Below are positions 6,679 to 14,125 of a stretch of DNA of 33,135 nt, in pieces; within the stretch, counting starts at the first letter, position 1; each line of letters begins with the position of its first letter. Both the position numbers and the translations under genes were made by a program. Origin of the DNA: a virus; the IMG/VR virus record IMGVR_UViG_3300045997_000244, positions 1 to 33,135 of that record, one strand, 5' to 3'. Under the pieces are notes generated by a model. That model saw only the letters and a program-made list of their open reading frames with translations. It searched no databases and was not told where the DNA came from.

Positions 6679-7427
6679 TAGAAAAAATAAGTAAACTCAA
6701 TACTGAGAACTTCGTGGTAATGGTTATTGTGCTGGTTATGCTGAATAATGTAGAACATTTGGCTTTTGTTCACCATTCCATGTCGCGGCTTTTGTTTCCA
6801 ACCTACGAAATGAACTGGTGGCATAGCATTCTGGTGGTATTGATAATTGAAGTATCCATAATTGTACTGGTTAATAAGGGACAGCAGACCTTTGCACTGG
6901 TTTACGCCATGTGCATTTTTGTATTATCCCTTATTTACTACCCACTGGATGTATACTGGAAAAATGGTCAATACGGGCTATTTGCGGCGGCTATTATCTA
7001 CTCATTTATGTTTACCATATCCATTTACTATTTTGCCTGTATGCGGGCAGAAAAGAGCTGGGAAAACAGCCAACTAAGGGAAAGGAATAAACGCCTGGAC
7101 ACCCTTGCAGTAGAAATGCAACAACTAACAAAAAGGTTGCTGCAATCTGATGCAAGTTTGAAGCAAAAGGAAAATGAACTGATGCAAATTACTGCAACCT
7201 TACAGCAGAACGAAGCAAATTTGCAGCAATCGAATGTAAGATTAAACGCTATTGCATCAGAATTGGAGCGAAAGGATAATGAATTGCAGCAACTAAGAAA
7301 GTACAGGCAGCAAATTGAAGCAGCATGTGTTTGCGAAAGTTGTGGCGAAGCATTCAAAAGTGAAGCAAGCAAACGCAGCCATGCCGGAAAATGTAAAGGT
7401 AAGTCTAACTTAGAAAAAGCAGCATAA
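6663..7427 (+). CDS. Four-helix membrane protein with coiled coil and C-terminal zinc finger
   Basis: This is a 254-aa protein. Hydrophobic segments lie at about 16-36, 53-70, 75-92 and 104-125, giving four predicted transmembrane helices. Residues 130-215 form a strong heptad coiled coil rich in Gln and Leu (NELMQITATLQQNEANLQQ). It ends with a C2HC finger: Cys224, Cys227, His240, Cys244. With four helices, both ends face the same side, probably the cytoplasm. It is not a known Mu early protein. The layout suggests a membrane anchor that holds a DNA- or protein-binding finger on a stalk. Function is unknown. Confidence 0.75.
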   Translation: MFKKLIEKISKLNTENFVVMVIVLVMLNNVEHLAFVHHSMSRLLFPTYEMNWWHSILVVLIIEVSIIVLVNKGQQTFALVYAMCIFVLSLIYYPLDVYWKNGQYGLFAAAIIYSFMFTISIYYFACMRAEKSWENSQLRERNKRLDTLAVEMQQLTKRLLQSDASLKQKENELMQITATLQQNEANLQQSNVRLNAIASELERKDNELQQLRKYRQQIEAACVCESCGEAFKSEASKRSHAGKCKGKSNLEKAA

Positions 7428-7573
7428 TGGAAACTTATAAAATATATATCTACCTGGCATCAAATAGTGAAGGTGAAAGGTTCAGGGCGTTCGATGATAG
7501 AGACCTTTGCATAGCATACTGTAAGGATCATAATTGGGGCTGGATTGAAATTTTAATGATTAAAAAAGTATAA
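7427..7573 (+). CDS. Very small hypothetical protein
   Basis: This 48-aa frame starts at a TAATG overlap with the membrane-protein gene and ends two bases before the next ATG. The sequence (METYKIYIYLASNSEGERF ... CIAYCKDHNWGWIEI) reads like a small mixed alpha/beta domain. I see no motif to name it. Tight coupling on both sides is the main support. Confidence 0.55.
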   Translation: METYKIYIYLASNSEGERFRAFDDRDLCIAYCKDHNWGWIEILMIKKV

Positions 7574-7575
7574 CC

Positions 7576-7863
7576 ATGAAAGTACAATTTTTATTTAAGT
7601 GGTATGACCTATGGATAGGCATATTCTACGACAAAAAGAAAAACTGGATTTATTTCCTTCCCTTTCCAACAATCGGAATTATCTTAAAAATGCCTGAAAA
7701 TTGGCGTTTATCATATCTTATAAGATTAATAAAACTACCTAATTACGGTACTTGTCAAAGATGTAAACATAAAAGAGCAATGCATAACTACAATGGACAT
7801 TATTATGTATGTGATCATTGCTATGAGATGTTAAATGATGAATTTGATGACGAATATCGCTAA
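7576..7863 (+). CDS. Zinc-ribbon protein with hydrophobic N-terminal part
   Basis: This is a 95-aa protein. Residues 1-50 are aromatic and hydrophobic (QFLFKWYDLWIGIFYD, WIYFLPFPTIGIIL) and may fold as beta hairpins or touch the membrane. Residues 60-82 form a zinc ribbon with two CxxC knuckles (C60-QR-C63 and C79-DH-C82). The C-terminus is acidic. Function is unknown. Phages of this group often carry such ribbons as single small genes. Confidence 0.65.
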   Translation: MKVQFLFKWYDLWIGIFYDKKKNWIYFLPFPTIGIILKMPENWRLSYLIRLIKLPNYGTCQRCKHKRAMHNYNGHYYVCDHCYEMLNDEFDDEYR

Positions 7864-7873
7864 AAATAAAACT

Positions 7874-8062
7874 ATGAAACAACCACGAAAGGCCACAGAA
7901 GCCCAGATAAAGAAAATAAAAGAATACGCAACCAATATGGGCCGCATAGTTGAAGATATTGTTTGCATTGCAAGTAAATACCGTACAACTTCGGTTAACA
8001 ACCTATACAGTTACGAAGCCGCGGCAGTTATTAAGGATTTTAACCAGGAGAAAGTAAAATAA
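7874..8062 (+). CDS. Small basic helical protein
   Basis: The ATG at 7874 gives 62 aa. An in-frame ATG at 7835 would overlap the zinc-ribbon gene by 29 bases and is less likely. The N-terminal half is Lys-rich and helical (PRKATEAQIKKIKEYATNMG). No family is recognised. Its TAA overlaps the next ATG (TAATG). Confidence 0.55.
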   Translation: MKQPRKATEAQIKKIKEYATNMGRIVEDIVCIASKYRTTSVNNLYSYEAAAVIKDFNQEKVK

Positions 8063-8475
8063 TGGAACAAGGGCAATGTGTTTCTGACGTTGTACACTAC
8101 TATATCATTAAAGTGTTTACAAAGCATGGTAATGGTGAACTCGTTGAACTTATTGAGTGGCGTGAGTTACGTTGGGAATTACGTTTAAAATATGACTGGT
8201 ATTTTAAATACAGAGCTGCACTTGCTCAAGTTAAATACCCAAAATATTATATAGATACCATTTGGGGGCATGAAAATGCCAAAGGAATTCAGTTAGAGCA
8301 AATAATAGAAAATAAAAAAAGAGCAAAAAAGGCAAAACTAACATCATTGAAAAATAAATTGAGAATTGCCAAAGAAGAATGGAATAGCTTATTTCCAATT
8401 GAGGAGGATCAATTATATAAACTGGCAGTGGATAAAATTTCAAGAATGGAAAATGAATTTTTAAATTTTAATTAA
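8062..8475 (+). CDS. Hypothetical charged helical protein
   Basis: This is a 137-aa protein. Its N-terminal 75 residues contain many Trp and Tyr (LIEWRELRWELRLKYDWYFKYRAA). The C-terminal half is a Lys/Glu-rich probable coiled coil (QIIENKKRAKKAKLTSLKNKL). There is no catalytic motif and it is not recognised. The gene is contiguous with its neighbours, with a one-base overlap before and none after. Confidence 0.6.
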   Translation: MEQGQCVSDVVHYYIIKVFTKHGNGELVELIEWRELRWELRLKYDWYFKYRAALAQVKYPKYYIDTIWGHENAKGIQLEQIIENKKRAKKAKLTSLKNKLRIAKEEWNSLFPIEEDQLYKLAVDKISRMENEFLNFN

Positions 8476-8697
8476 ATGGCAAATAAAAACCTTTTAAATG
8501 ATTTAAAAAATATCCGTAAAAAGTTTAATTTTACGCGGTTGGATATTATTATCAATGAACTGGCACGCGAAATTATACAGGATGAGTGCCCACACCTGCA
8601 AACCGAAACTAAAAAAGGAAGCTGCTACCATGGAGAGTTCGAAACAATCAAATGCAAAACATGCGGTAAAACACTGAGTATTACTAAGGATAAATAA
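8476..8697 (+). CDS. Small zinc-ribbon-like protein
   Basis: This 73-aa protein has a helical N-terminus followed by C38-P-H40 and C60-K-T-C63-G-K, giving a CxH...CxxC arrangement that could hold one zinc. It starts immediately after the previous stop codon. Function is unknown. It is the last gene before a structured 76-base gap. Confidence 0.6.
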   Translation: MANKNLLNDLKNIRKKFNFTRLDIIINELAREIIQDECPHLQTETKKGSCYHGEFETIKCKTCGKTLSITKDK

Positions 8698-8709
8698 AAA
8701 AGGCTCCAA

Positions 8710-8771
8710 GCAAACGCCTAGAACCCTTTACCACTTCGCACTGGTAAAAGTATAAAAAAAAAAACGTTTGC
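8710..8771 (+). promoter_or_regulatory. Nested inverted repeats before the last early genes
   Basis: GCAAACG at 8710-8716 is mirrored by CGTTTGC at 8765-8771. Between them TTTACCA (8727-8733) pairs with TGGTAAA (8742-8748) around an 8-base loop. An A-run follows (8753-8764). No T-run follows either stem on the plus strand, so it is not an ordinary terminator. The right repeat ends two bases before the next ATG. It may control translation or transcription of the 8774 gene, which is unproven. Confidence 0.35.
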
Positions 8772-8773
8772 CG

Positions 8774-8995
8774 ATGGCCTACAACAACAAAAATAAATTA
8801 ACACTCATGATTGACATCCAGGATTTAACCCTGGAGCACACCAACAAGGGAGTAACTCAGGAATGGCTCTTTAAAAACGTAATAAACCCAACATACAGGA
8901 TTAGTAGGGGCACTTATTACAATTATCTTGCAAGAAATGCAAAAAAGGAACTCCGTCAGAAATGCATGGAACCTACACAAATGAAACTTTTTTAA
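8774..8995 (+). CDS. Small HTH-like protein
   Basis: The ATG at 8774 gives 73 aa. An in-frame TTG lies six bases earlier. The middle (GVTQEWLFKNVINPTYRISRGTYYNYLARNAKKELR) has the helix-turn-helix rhythm of small DNA-binding proteins, with a 'sRgTYYnYL' candidate recognition helix. A transcriptional activator of the late operons is one possible role because of its position at the end of the early region. Direct proof is lacking. Confidence 0.5.
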   Translation: MAYNNKNKLTLMIDIQDLTLEHTNKGVTQEWLFKNVINPTYRISRGTYYNYLARNAKKELRQKCMEPTQMKLF

Positions 8996-8996
8996 T

Positions 8997-9269
8997 ATGG
9001 AATCAAACAGAATAATAACGCCTGAAGAGATTGAAAAGCTTCAAATTCAATTTTTGAATGACCCAATAATTAAGCATTTTGAAATTGGAATGTCTAAACT
9101 GATTGAAAATTCAGTATATACAATTGTTCAAAAAAATACTGGTGAAATATATCACAAATTTCCTGATGAAATTGAAAAAATTTTTAATGAACTAAATAAA
9201 ATGAAGTTTGCTTATATAACTAGTCATTATCCTGTAAAGGAATTAGGTATTGATGAGTTATTCACATAA
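8997..9269 (+). CDS. Small hypothetical protein, last gene of the early block
   Basis: This 90-aa protein is acidic and helical (ITPEEIEKLQIQFLNDP, DEIEKIFNELNKM) with a short beta hairpin (YTIVQKNTGEIYHKF) in the middle. FlaG-like 'i.r.iD..TgE.i...P' patterns have this look, but the match is loose and I do not assign it. It starts one base after the HTH-like gene and converges on the minus-strand packaging block. Confidence 0.55.
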   Translation: MESNRIITPEEIEKLQIQFLNDPIIKHFEIGMSKLIENSVYTIVQKNTGEIYHKFPDEIEKIFNELNKMKFAYITSHYPVKELGIDELFT

Positions 9270-9366
9270 AACTAATTCTTAATACTATTAACTTCCCGGG
9301 AGAAATAACTTTCACCAACGCTTTTTGTATTGCTGGTACCCAGAAAAATTGAAAGTAAAAATAGCT
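9270..9366. other. Structured convergent gap between early and packaging blocks
   Basis: The gap holds no gene. ACTTTCA at 9308-9314 pairs with TGAAAGT at 9350-9356. Inside, TTTTT (9322-9326) can pair with AAAAA (9344-9348), and CTGG (9333-9336) with CCAG (9340-9343). Two transcripts meet head-on here, so a two-way terminator is expected, but no stem with a proper T-run is visible for either strand. Confidence 0.35.
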
Positions 9367-9924
9367 TTATCCTTTAAAAATATCAATATCCGGAGCGCTT
9401 ACCACCTCCGGTTTTTTTTGTTGTAACAATCCCGGATCAATTTTAATTTTCTCCAAGGTGCCGGTACCCATAACTGGCCGGTGAATGCTATCCTTGTACT
9501 GATCGATGTTGCAACTATAACTTATTACATGATATTTGAAAAAAGGAGTTACCCTTGGGCGCTCGCCAGCGTATACAAACGGGGTTGTTTCGTCAGTTTT
9601 AAGTTTATTAATTAGGTATTTAGCAGCATTCAGCAACCGCATATATTCAAGGCCATTATCCAGGGTTGGCGTAAAGTTATCGGTTGGTGTGCCTGGCTCC
9701 TGAATGATATGGAGTTCAATTATGAGTTTATCGGGTTCGCTATTGGCGCCCGGGTTAATCTGCCAGTCGATAAACATGGCAGGGCAAAACACCTCAAAGT
9801 TTTCGGGGTCATCCGGCTGGCCTAAGTAAATATCAATTTGCCTCATTACAGGTAATTTCCTGTCGGTAAATACCTCCGGGTGATCGTTAAACGTGTCAAC
9901 TATTTTTTTGTAAACGGCTTCCAT
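9367..9924 (-). CDS. Possible tail-terminator/neck protein
   Basis: The start at 9924 is chosen because it lies one base after the upstream stop. A start at 9948 would overlap that gene by 23 bases. This gives 185 aa. The sequence reads as a compact alpha/beta protein (MEAVYKKIVDTFNDHPEV, VFCPAMFIDWQ, LIIELHIIQEP, MRLLNAAKYLINKLK), similar in pattern to tail terminators and Mu gp37-like proteins that cap the tube at the head-proximal end. Position after the gpG-like gene fits. The family call is by pattern only. Confidence 0.45.
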   Translation of the reverse strand: MEAVYKKIVDTFNDHPEVFTDRKLPVMRQIDIYLGQPDDPENFEVFCPAMFIDWQINPGANSEPDKLIIELHIIQEPGTPTDNFTPTLDNGLEYMRLLNAAKYLINKLKTDETTPFVYAGERPRVTPFFKYHVISYSCNIDQYKDSIHRPVMGTGTLEKIKIDPGLLQQKKPEVVSAPDIDIFKG

Positions 9925-9925
9925 G

Positions 9926-10147
9926 CTAGTTTGTTTTATAAATGGCAAGGTCTTGAAGCTTCAGCCAATTGAGGCTTTTAGCCAACATTCTTTTTTTCCT
10001 CATATCACGAATGTTTTTTGAACTTACCACCTTCAGTTTTCCTTCCCATTTAATTACATATTGAGGCCGTTTGGTCAGGGATTTAGATATATCTGCTTTT
10101 CTCTTTAGCCAGTATAGGTGAATACTTGCAATAATAAATTTAATCAT
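9926..10147 (-). CDS. Small basic protein between two neck/tail genes
   Basis: This 73-aa protein is very basic (WLKRKADISKSLTKRPQYVIKW, IRDMRKKRMLAKSLNWLKL) with a hydrophobic N-terminus (MIKFIIASIHLYW). It is not recognised. It is transcribed leftward within the packaging block and separated from the gpG-like gene by 15 bases. It could be a structural or assembly factor, but nothing in the sequence decides this. Confidence 0.5.
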   Translation of the reverse strand: MIKFIIASIHLYWLKRKADISKSLTKRPQYVIKWEGKLKVVSSKNIRDMRKKRMLAKSLNWLKLQDLAIYKTN

Positions 10148-10162
10148 GTTTATCGTTTTTAG

Positions 10163-10645
10163 TTATTTAAAAGACTTTGTTATTTCGGCAGTCATCATGC
10201 CGGTTATTTCCGTATCTAGTACCGCCGATTCACCAATAAACTGGCGCGCCGGTATGTTTTGATTTAGGGTTCTACCATACGCTTTTACCGTTGCTTTGCC
10301 GTTGCGGGTTCTGCGTTCGTGCATGCGAACCTTTTGTTTTACCATACCTTTGAACCCGTTGTTTTGCGTATGGGCATACGGAAGGTCAGTAAAGATCATT
10401 TCCTTGTTGTTTGTTACCCTCGCCTTTCGGATGTTCCGCTTTAACTTGCCTGTACTCTTACGGGGTTTTTTATTCCATCCTGGTTTATTTTTTGGCCATA
10501 GTGTTATGCCCGTACCTACCCAGTTTTTTTCGCGAAACCTCGACTTACTGAAATTAACAGCCAAAGTTGCGGCCTTATCAGGTAAGCGCCGTGTGGCCTT
10601 TTCAACCCTGTCGAGCAATTGGATAAATTCAATTGTTTCTTTCAT
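10163..10645 (-). CDS. Mu gpG-like virion morphogenesis/tail completion protein
   Basis: The 160-aa length is close to Mu gpG (about 156 aa). The N-terminus is helical (EFIQLLDRVEKATRRLPDKAA). The middle carries many Lys/Arg with TGKLKRNIRK and a YAHTQNNG segment. The C-terminus has the family hallmark IPARQFIGES followed by a helix. Proteins of this family (PF05069, P2 gpS-like) finish the tail or join head and tail. The ATG overlaps the tape-measure stop by one base, so the two are coupled. Confidence 0.75.
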   Translation of the reverse strand: MKETIEFIQLLDRVEKATRRLPDKAATLAVNFSKSRFREKNWVGTGITLWPKNKPGWNKKPRKSTGKLKRNIRKARVTNNKEMIFTDLPYAHTQNNGFKGMVKQKVRMHERRTRNGKATVKAYGRTLNQNIPARQFIGESAVLDTEITGMMTAEITKSFK

Positions 10646-12447
10646 TAGTAGGATAATTCGAGGTTACGGATTACACGTAAAAACATATCGGTAAAATAGG
10701 CCTCCATTTGCTTTTCGTCCATGCTCTCGGTATTTTGGTTCGAAATACTCATGCCCTTTACAAATGAATCAATGGAAACTGTAATGTTTCGTACCTGTTT
10801 GGCGGCTCCGGTAATACCATCGATGCTGGCATCCCCAACCGGTTTTGCAGCGGGGCCATTATCGACAGCTGCTTTTTTTGTGGTATCAGCAGCAAAAGGG
10901 TCTTCCTCCGGTTTTTTGTTTAATTCAAATTCATCGGCTTGTCTTTTTCTGATTTCGGCAAGATCGGGCATTTTGAATTGCTTAATACCCTGCCATGCAC
11001 CCTTGAAATCCATGGTTACAAATTTAAAAAGGATGCTGGTTACCTGCCCTATAATCTCCATAAGCCACGTGAATATTGATTTAACATTCCGGTACAGATT
11101 CTCAATACCTTTTCCCATGTCACCGCTTTTAAACAGATTCATCGCGGCACTTATGGCATTATAAAGCGCCACAAACGGTTTAATTAAAACAGTACTCACA
11201 ATCCATCCAATTCCGCTTAAAATGTCCCTGAAAAGCATTGAATTATTATATAAATCCTTAAAGGCGGCTATGGTGTTAAGCACCCATTGACCAACCTTTG
11301 CAAAAACCCCTAACAAAGCATCACCAACAGGTTTTACAACGTTGCCTTTGAACTCATTCATTACAATTTTCCAGCTATCCATGCCGGTTAATGAATTCTT
11401 GTAAGCTTCGTTGAGCTGGCCCTGGCTGTTGTTTGTAAAATCAGTAATTTCTTTGAGTTTACCCATGTCCTGAATCATGGACATGATTGCGCCTTTTGAC
11501 TCCATATCAATAATGTGGGCTTTATCAAGCTTAACCATTTTTTGCTGATCAGTAAGGCCATTCATTGACTTTTTTATCTGGCCAATGGTATCAATCATCG
11601 GCCTCATTTTGCCTTTATCATCAAATACATTTACGCCAATGCTTTTTAAGCCTTTAACAGTTTTAATGTCCGATAATGCTTTAACCAGGTTCATTACTCC
11701 GGTTGTTGCCTGTTCCGCACTTTGGCCCTGTGCGGTCAGATATGCCCATGCACCGGCAGTTTCACCAAGAGCAAAACCGGCACCCCTGGCAAGTGGTATA
11801 ATTTTTGGCAGGTATTGTGCAACGTCTTTAAATTCGGCGTTTCCCTTATTTAAGGTTGCAAAAAGCACATCGTAAACTTTGTTAATATCTTCACCACTCG
11901 AAGCCATTACACCTACACCGGCAGCGGCTACGGTTTCAATATCTGTAAAACCTGCTTTTGCAGCCCTCAGGGTTGGTTCCAATACTTTAAGAGATGTATT
12001 AACATCCAACCCCGCCGAAATAATACGGTTAAACGCCTGTGGAACTTCCTCCAGGGGTGCAACATTGCGGGTACCAATTTCGACTAACTTTTCTGAAAGT
12101 TTGTTTAATTTTGCCGGGGCTAATTGGGCAGTAACGTTAACTTTAGCCATATTAGACTCCCATTCTTCGCTCCATTTTGCAGCCTTGAAGCCCGCCACAC
12201 CCAACGCAATTACACCCGCAGTAACCATTGCATACGGATTTGCAATTAAACCAACTGCCCTGCCAAATCCCGGAAGTTCATCCTTCATGCCTTTAAAGGC
12301 TTCTACATGTGTATTTTTTAGTGATGAAAGTTTCCTTTTGATATCACTAACATTTGAATTTACGGTCTCCTTAGCTTTCTGGAATGAGGTTTTAAACCGT
12401 TCCTTCAGTTCCAAAATCAGGTTAACTTTTGCTTGTCCCTCAGTCAT
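10645..12447 (-). CDS. Tail tape measure protein
   Basis: This is a 600-aa protein. A charged coiled-coil start (KERFKTSFQKAKETVNSNVSDIKRKL) is followed by a hydrophobic Gly/Ala segment (LIANPYAMVTAGVIALGVAGFKAAKW). It then has the TP901-type core with repeated Ala/Gly helices (VAAAGVGVMASSGEDI, GETAGAWAYLTAQGQSAEQATTGVMNLVKALSD), and a second hydrophobic region near the middle (DILSGIGWIVSTVLIKPFVALYNAISAAM). Tape measures set tail length and pass into the host envelope. By the usual 1.5 angstrom per residue rule the tail would be near 90 nm. It lies on the opposite strand from sheath, tube and chaperone, which is unusual. Confidence 0.9.
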   Translation of the reverse strand: MTEGQAKVNLILELKERFKTSFQKAKETVNSNVSDIKRKLSSLKNTHVEAFKGMKDELPGFGRAVGLIANPYAMVTAGVIALGVAGFKAAKWSEEWESNMAKVNVTAQLAPAKLNKLSEKLVEIGTRNVAPLEEVPQAFNRIISAGLDVNTSLKVLEPTLRAAKAGFTDIETVAAAGVGVMASSGEDINKVYDVLFATLNKGNAEFKDVAQYLPKIIPLARGAGFALGETAGAWAYLTAQGQSAEQATTGVMNLVKALSDIKTVKGLKSIGVNVFDDKGKMRPMIDTIGQIKKSMNGLTDQQKMVKLDKAHIIDMESKGAIMSMIQDMGKLKEITDFTNNSQGQLNEAYKNSLTGMDSWKIVMNEFKGNVVKPVGDALLGVFAKVGQWVLNTIAAFKDLYNNSMLFRDILSGIGWIVSTVLIKPFVALYNAISAAMNLFKSGDMGKGIENLYRNVKSIFTWLMEIIGQVTSILFKFVTMDFKGAWQGIKQFKMPDLAEIRKRQADEFELNKKPEEDPFAADTTKKAAVDNGPAAKPVGDASIDGITGAAKQVRNITVSIDSFVKGMSISNQNTESMDEKQMEAYFTDMFLRVIRNLELSY

Positions 12448-12459
12448 GGTTTTGTTGTT

Positions 12460-13686
12460 TTAATTAGTTGGTGTGCCAACAACCGATTTTGTTTTCTTCC
12501 CGGTTATCTTCATGTTAAACCGCTCACCTACCCAGTTCTCATCGATCTCATAAAAATCGCTTGCCTCATATACAATTTTCCAATGGTCAGCGAGACTCAT
12601 TTCCTCTGTTCTATCGAAAGCAAATGTCTCATTGTCACCGAACGCAAAGCCCCAGTTTTTGAGTAGAGGAATAAGCTTTCCATTCACAAAAAATTCTATC
12701 ATTCGGCGGTCGCTTTCCGCTATTTTACCATCCAGTGTTCGCTCATGCACTTCGCTTTGGCTTCGGCTGCTACCATCGTCAAGAATCATGGTACCACCAA
12801 GTATACGTTTACTTATTTCGTAATTGGCCCGCTTTATTTGTTCGTCGAATATTTTATGCGGGTCACCTTTGGTACTACTATCATGAATTACAATTTTTGT
12901 GCCCTCCGGTAATACTGCCTGAGCTGCCTGGCCTAATTTCTTAAGCATTGCTTCAATACGATCGAGTTCCTTTCTGTCTCTTGTGGTTGTTTCGGCAGTA
13001 ACCAGGGGTATCCCAAACCGTTCGGCAAAATCCGCCCAGGCTTGCTGTGCGTTGCGTTTCCATATTAGTTGCGGAATAATATCGTTAAGGATGCCAAACA
13101 TCCGGTTATGCTTAATTTCGAGTACATTTTTGGCGAATACAGGATCGCTGTAATTTATTCCTTTCTCGCCGTTTGCTTCAAATAACAGTGTAGTTTTTTG
13201 CGGTACAATATTGCGTCTTGGCCACAATACCCAATTGTAAAAAACCGGATCGGCCAGCTCAATAACACTATAATACCTGAAAACGGCATCCAGTGCATTA
13301 TCCATTATATTATAGAACCATTCTGTTTTTAACCAGTCCGTTTTTTCGGGAACTTCTTTACCTGTGGTTTTATCCTTAATCAAAAAACGGGATGATAAAG
13401 TAGCGGCTTTCCTTAAGTCAATGGCTGCCATCAGGTGGCCGTCATTCATAAGGTTTTCCAATAAATCCTGATACAATGCCCAGTTAGGAGTTTCCGGATT
13501 TTCGGCAGCCGATATTGACTGGCGCCATTTTTGAATATCGGCCCGGCTCCTGTCTGTAAACTCCTTAGCCAGTTGGCTTATAATAACGCTGTCCTTTTTT
13601 TGGCCCGTGGGTGTTTTGGTTTCTGCTTTAAAGGCGCCAAAAAAGAAACTTTTTGTGGTGGTTATATAATCTTTTATAGGTTGCAT
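12460..13686 (-). CDS. Portal protein, Mu gp29-like (DUF935)
   Basis: This 408-aa protein has typical DUF935 portal blocks: LMNDGHLMAAIDLRKAATL, DPVFYNWVLWPRRNIVP, a FAERFGIPLVTAETTT segment, LGQAAQAVLPEGTKIVIHDSS and YEISKRILGGTMILDDGSSRSQSEVHERT. The portal dodecamer forms the head vertex through which TerL pumps DNA. It is somewhat shorter than Mu gp29 (about 512 aa). It lies between the gp36-like gene and the tape measure in a leftward operon. Confidence 0.9.
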   Translation of the reverse strand: MQPIKDYITTTKSFFFGAFKAETKTPTGQKKDSVIISQLAKEFTDRSRADIQKWRQSISAAENPETPNWALYQDLLENLMNDGHLMAAIDLRKAATLSSRFLIKDKTTGKEVPEKTDWLKTEWFYNIMDNALDAVFRYYSVIELADPVFYNWVLWPRRNIVPQKTTLLFEANGEKGINYSDPVFAKNVLEIKHNRMFGILNDIIPQLIWKRNAQQAWADFAERFGIPLVTAETTTRDRKELDRIEAMLKKLGQAAQAVLPEGTKIVIHDSSTKGDPHKIFDEQIKRANYEISKRILGGTMILDDGSSRSQSEVHERTLDGKIAESDRRMIEFFVNGKLIPLLKNWGFAFGDNETFAFDRTEEMSLADHWKIVYEASDFYEIDENWVGERFNMKITGKKTKSVVGTPTN

Positions 13687-13696
13687 GGTCTAAAAT

Positions 13697-14125
13697 TTAG
13701 AATCTATTATCTTCGGGTTCGTTTTTGCTCCATATTCGGACGGTTCCAACCTCCTCACCAGCATCGGTTAATTCGGGTAAATCGGCTGCTTTGCCATCCT
13801 GAACAGATTTTAACCATTCCAGTGCATCATTGTAGCGTAATTCCCTGTGTTTTGGAATATTATTCGGCGCTTCTTTGCTCCATAAGTGATATAAGGCAAT
13901 ATCAATTACCAGCATCACTATATATTGATCCCTGGTATCAGTACCCGATATCGGGGTGAATATTTTATCACAATCGTACCTGCCGGAAAGGTGGTTCCTG
14001 ATTTGTGCAATAGCCATGTTTTCGGCCTTTAAAAACTTGGGTGTGTTTGATGCCGAATCAATAATCTTGGCGATTTCTGTACGAATCTGAACATCGTAGT
14101 CGCTGTCTGTTAAAAATCTTGCCAT
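13697..14125 (-). CDS. Mu gp36-like head-tail connector (DUF1320)
   Basis: This 142-aa protein begins MARFLTDSDYDVQIRTEIAKII, continues with an AIAQIRNHLSGRYDCDKIF helix and has a central IVMLVIDIALYHLWSK helix. These are the hallmarks of DUF1320/Mu gp36 connector proteins, which are expected to sit below the portal. The C-terminus has an RELRYNDALEWLKSVQDGKADL-like helix typical of the family. The ATG shares one base with the TerL stop. Confidence 0.8.
   Translation of the reverse strand: MARFLTDSDYDVQIRTEIAKIIDSASNTPKFLKAENMAIAQIRNHLSGRYDCDKIFTPISGTDTRDQYIVMLVIDIALYHLWSKEAPNNIPKHRELRYNDALEWLKSVQDGKAADLPELTDAGEEVGTVRIWSKNEPEDNRF

Noticed and set aside
7028-7372. Minus-strand Cys/Ser-rich 114-aa frame
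   Set aside because: It is the antisense of the Gln/Leu coiled coil of the membrane protein, which explains its odd Cys/Ser composition.
11879-12463. Plus-strand open frames opposite the tape measure and portal genes
   Set aside because: They are long because the opposite strand is Ala/Gly/Lys-rich coding sequence. Their products are low-information Ser/Pro/Ala strings without domains, and the tape measure on the minus strand is clear.
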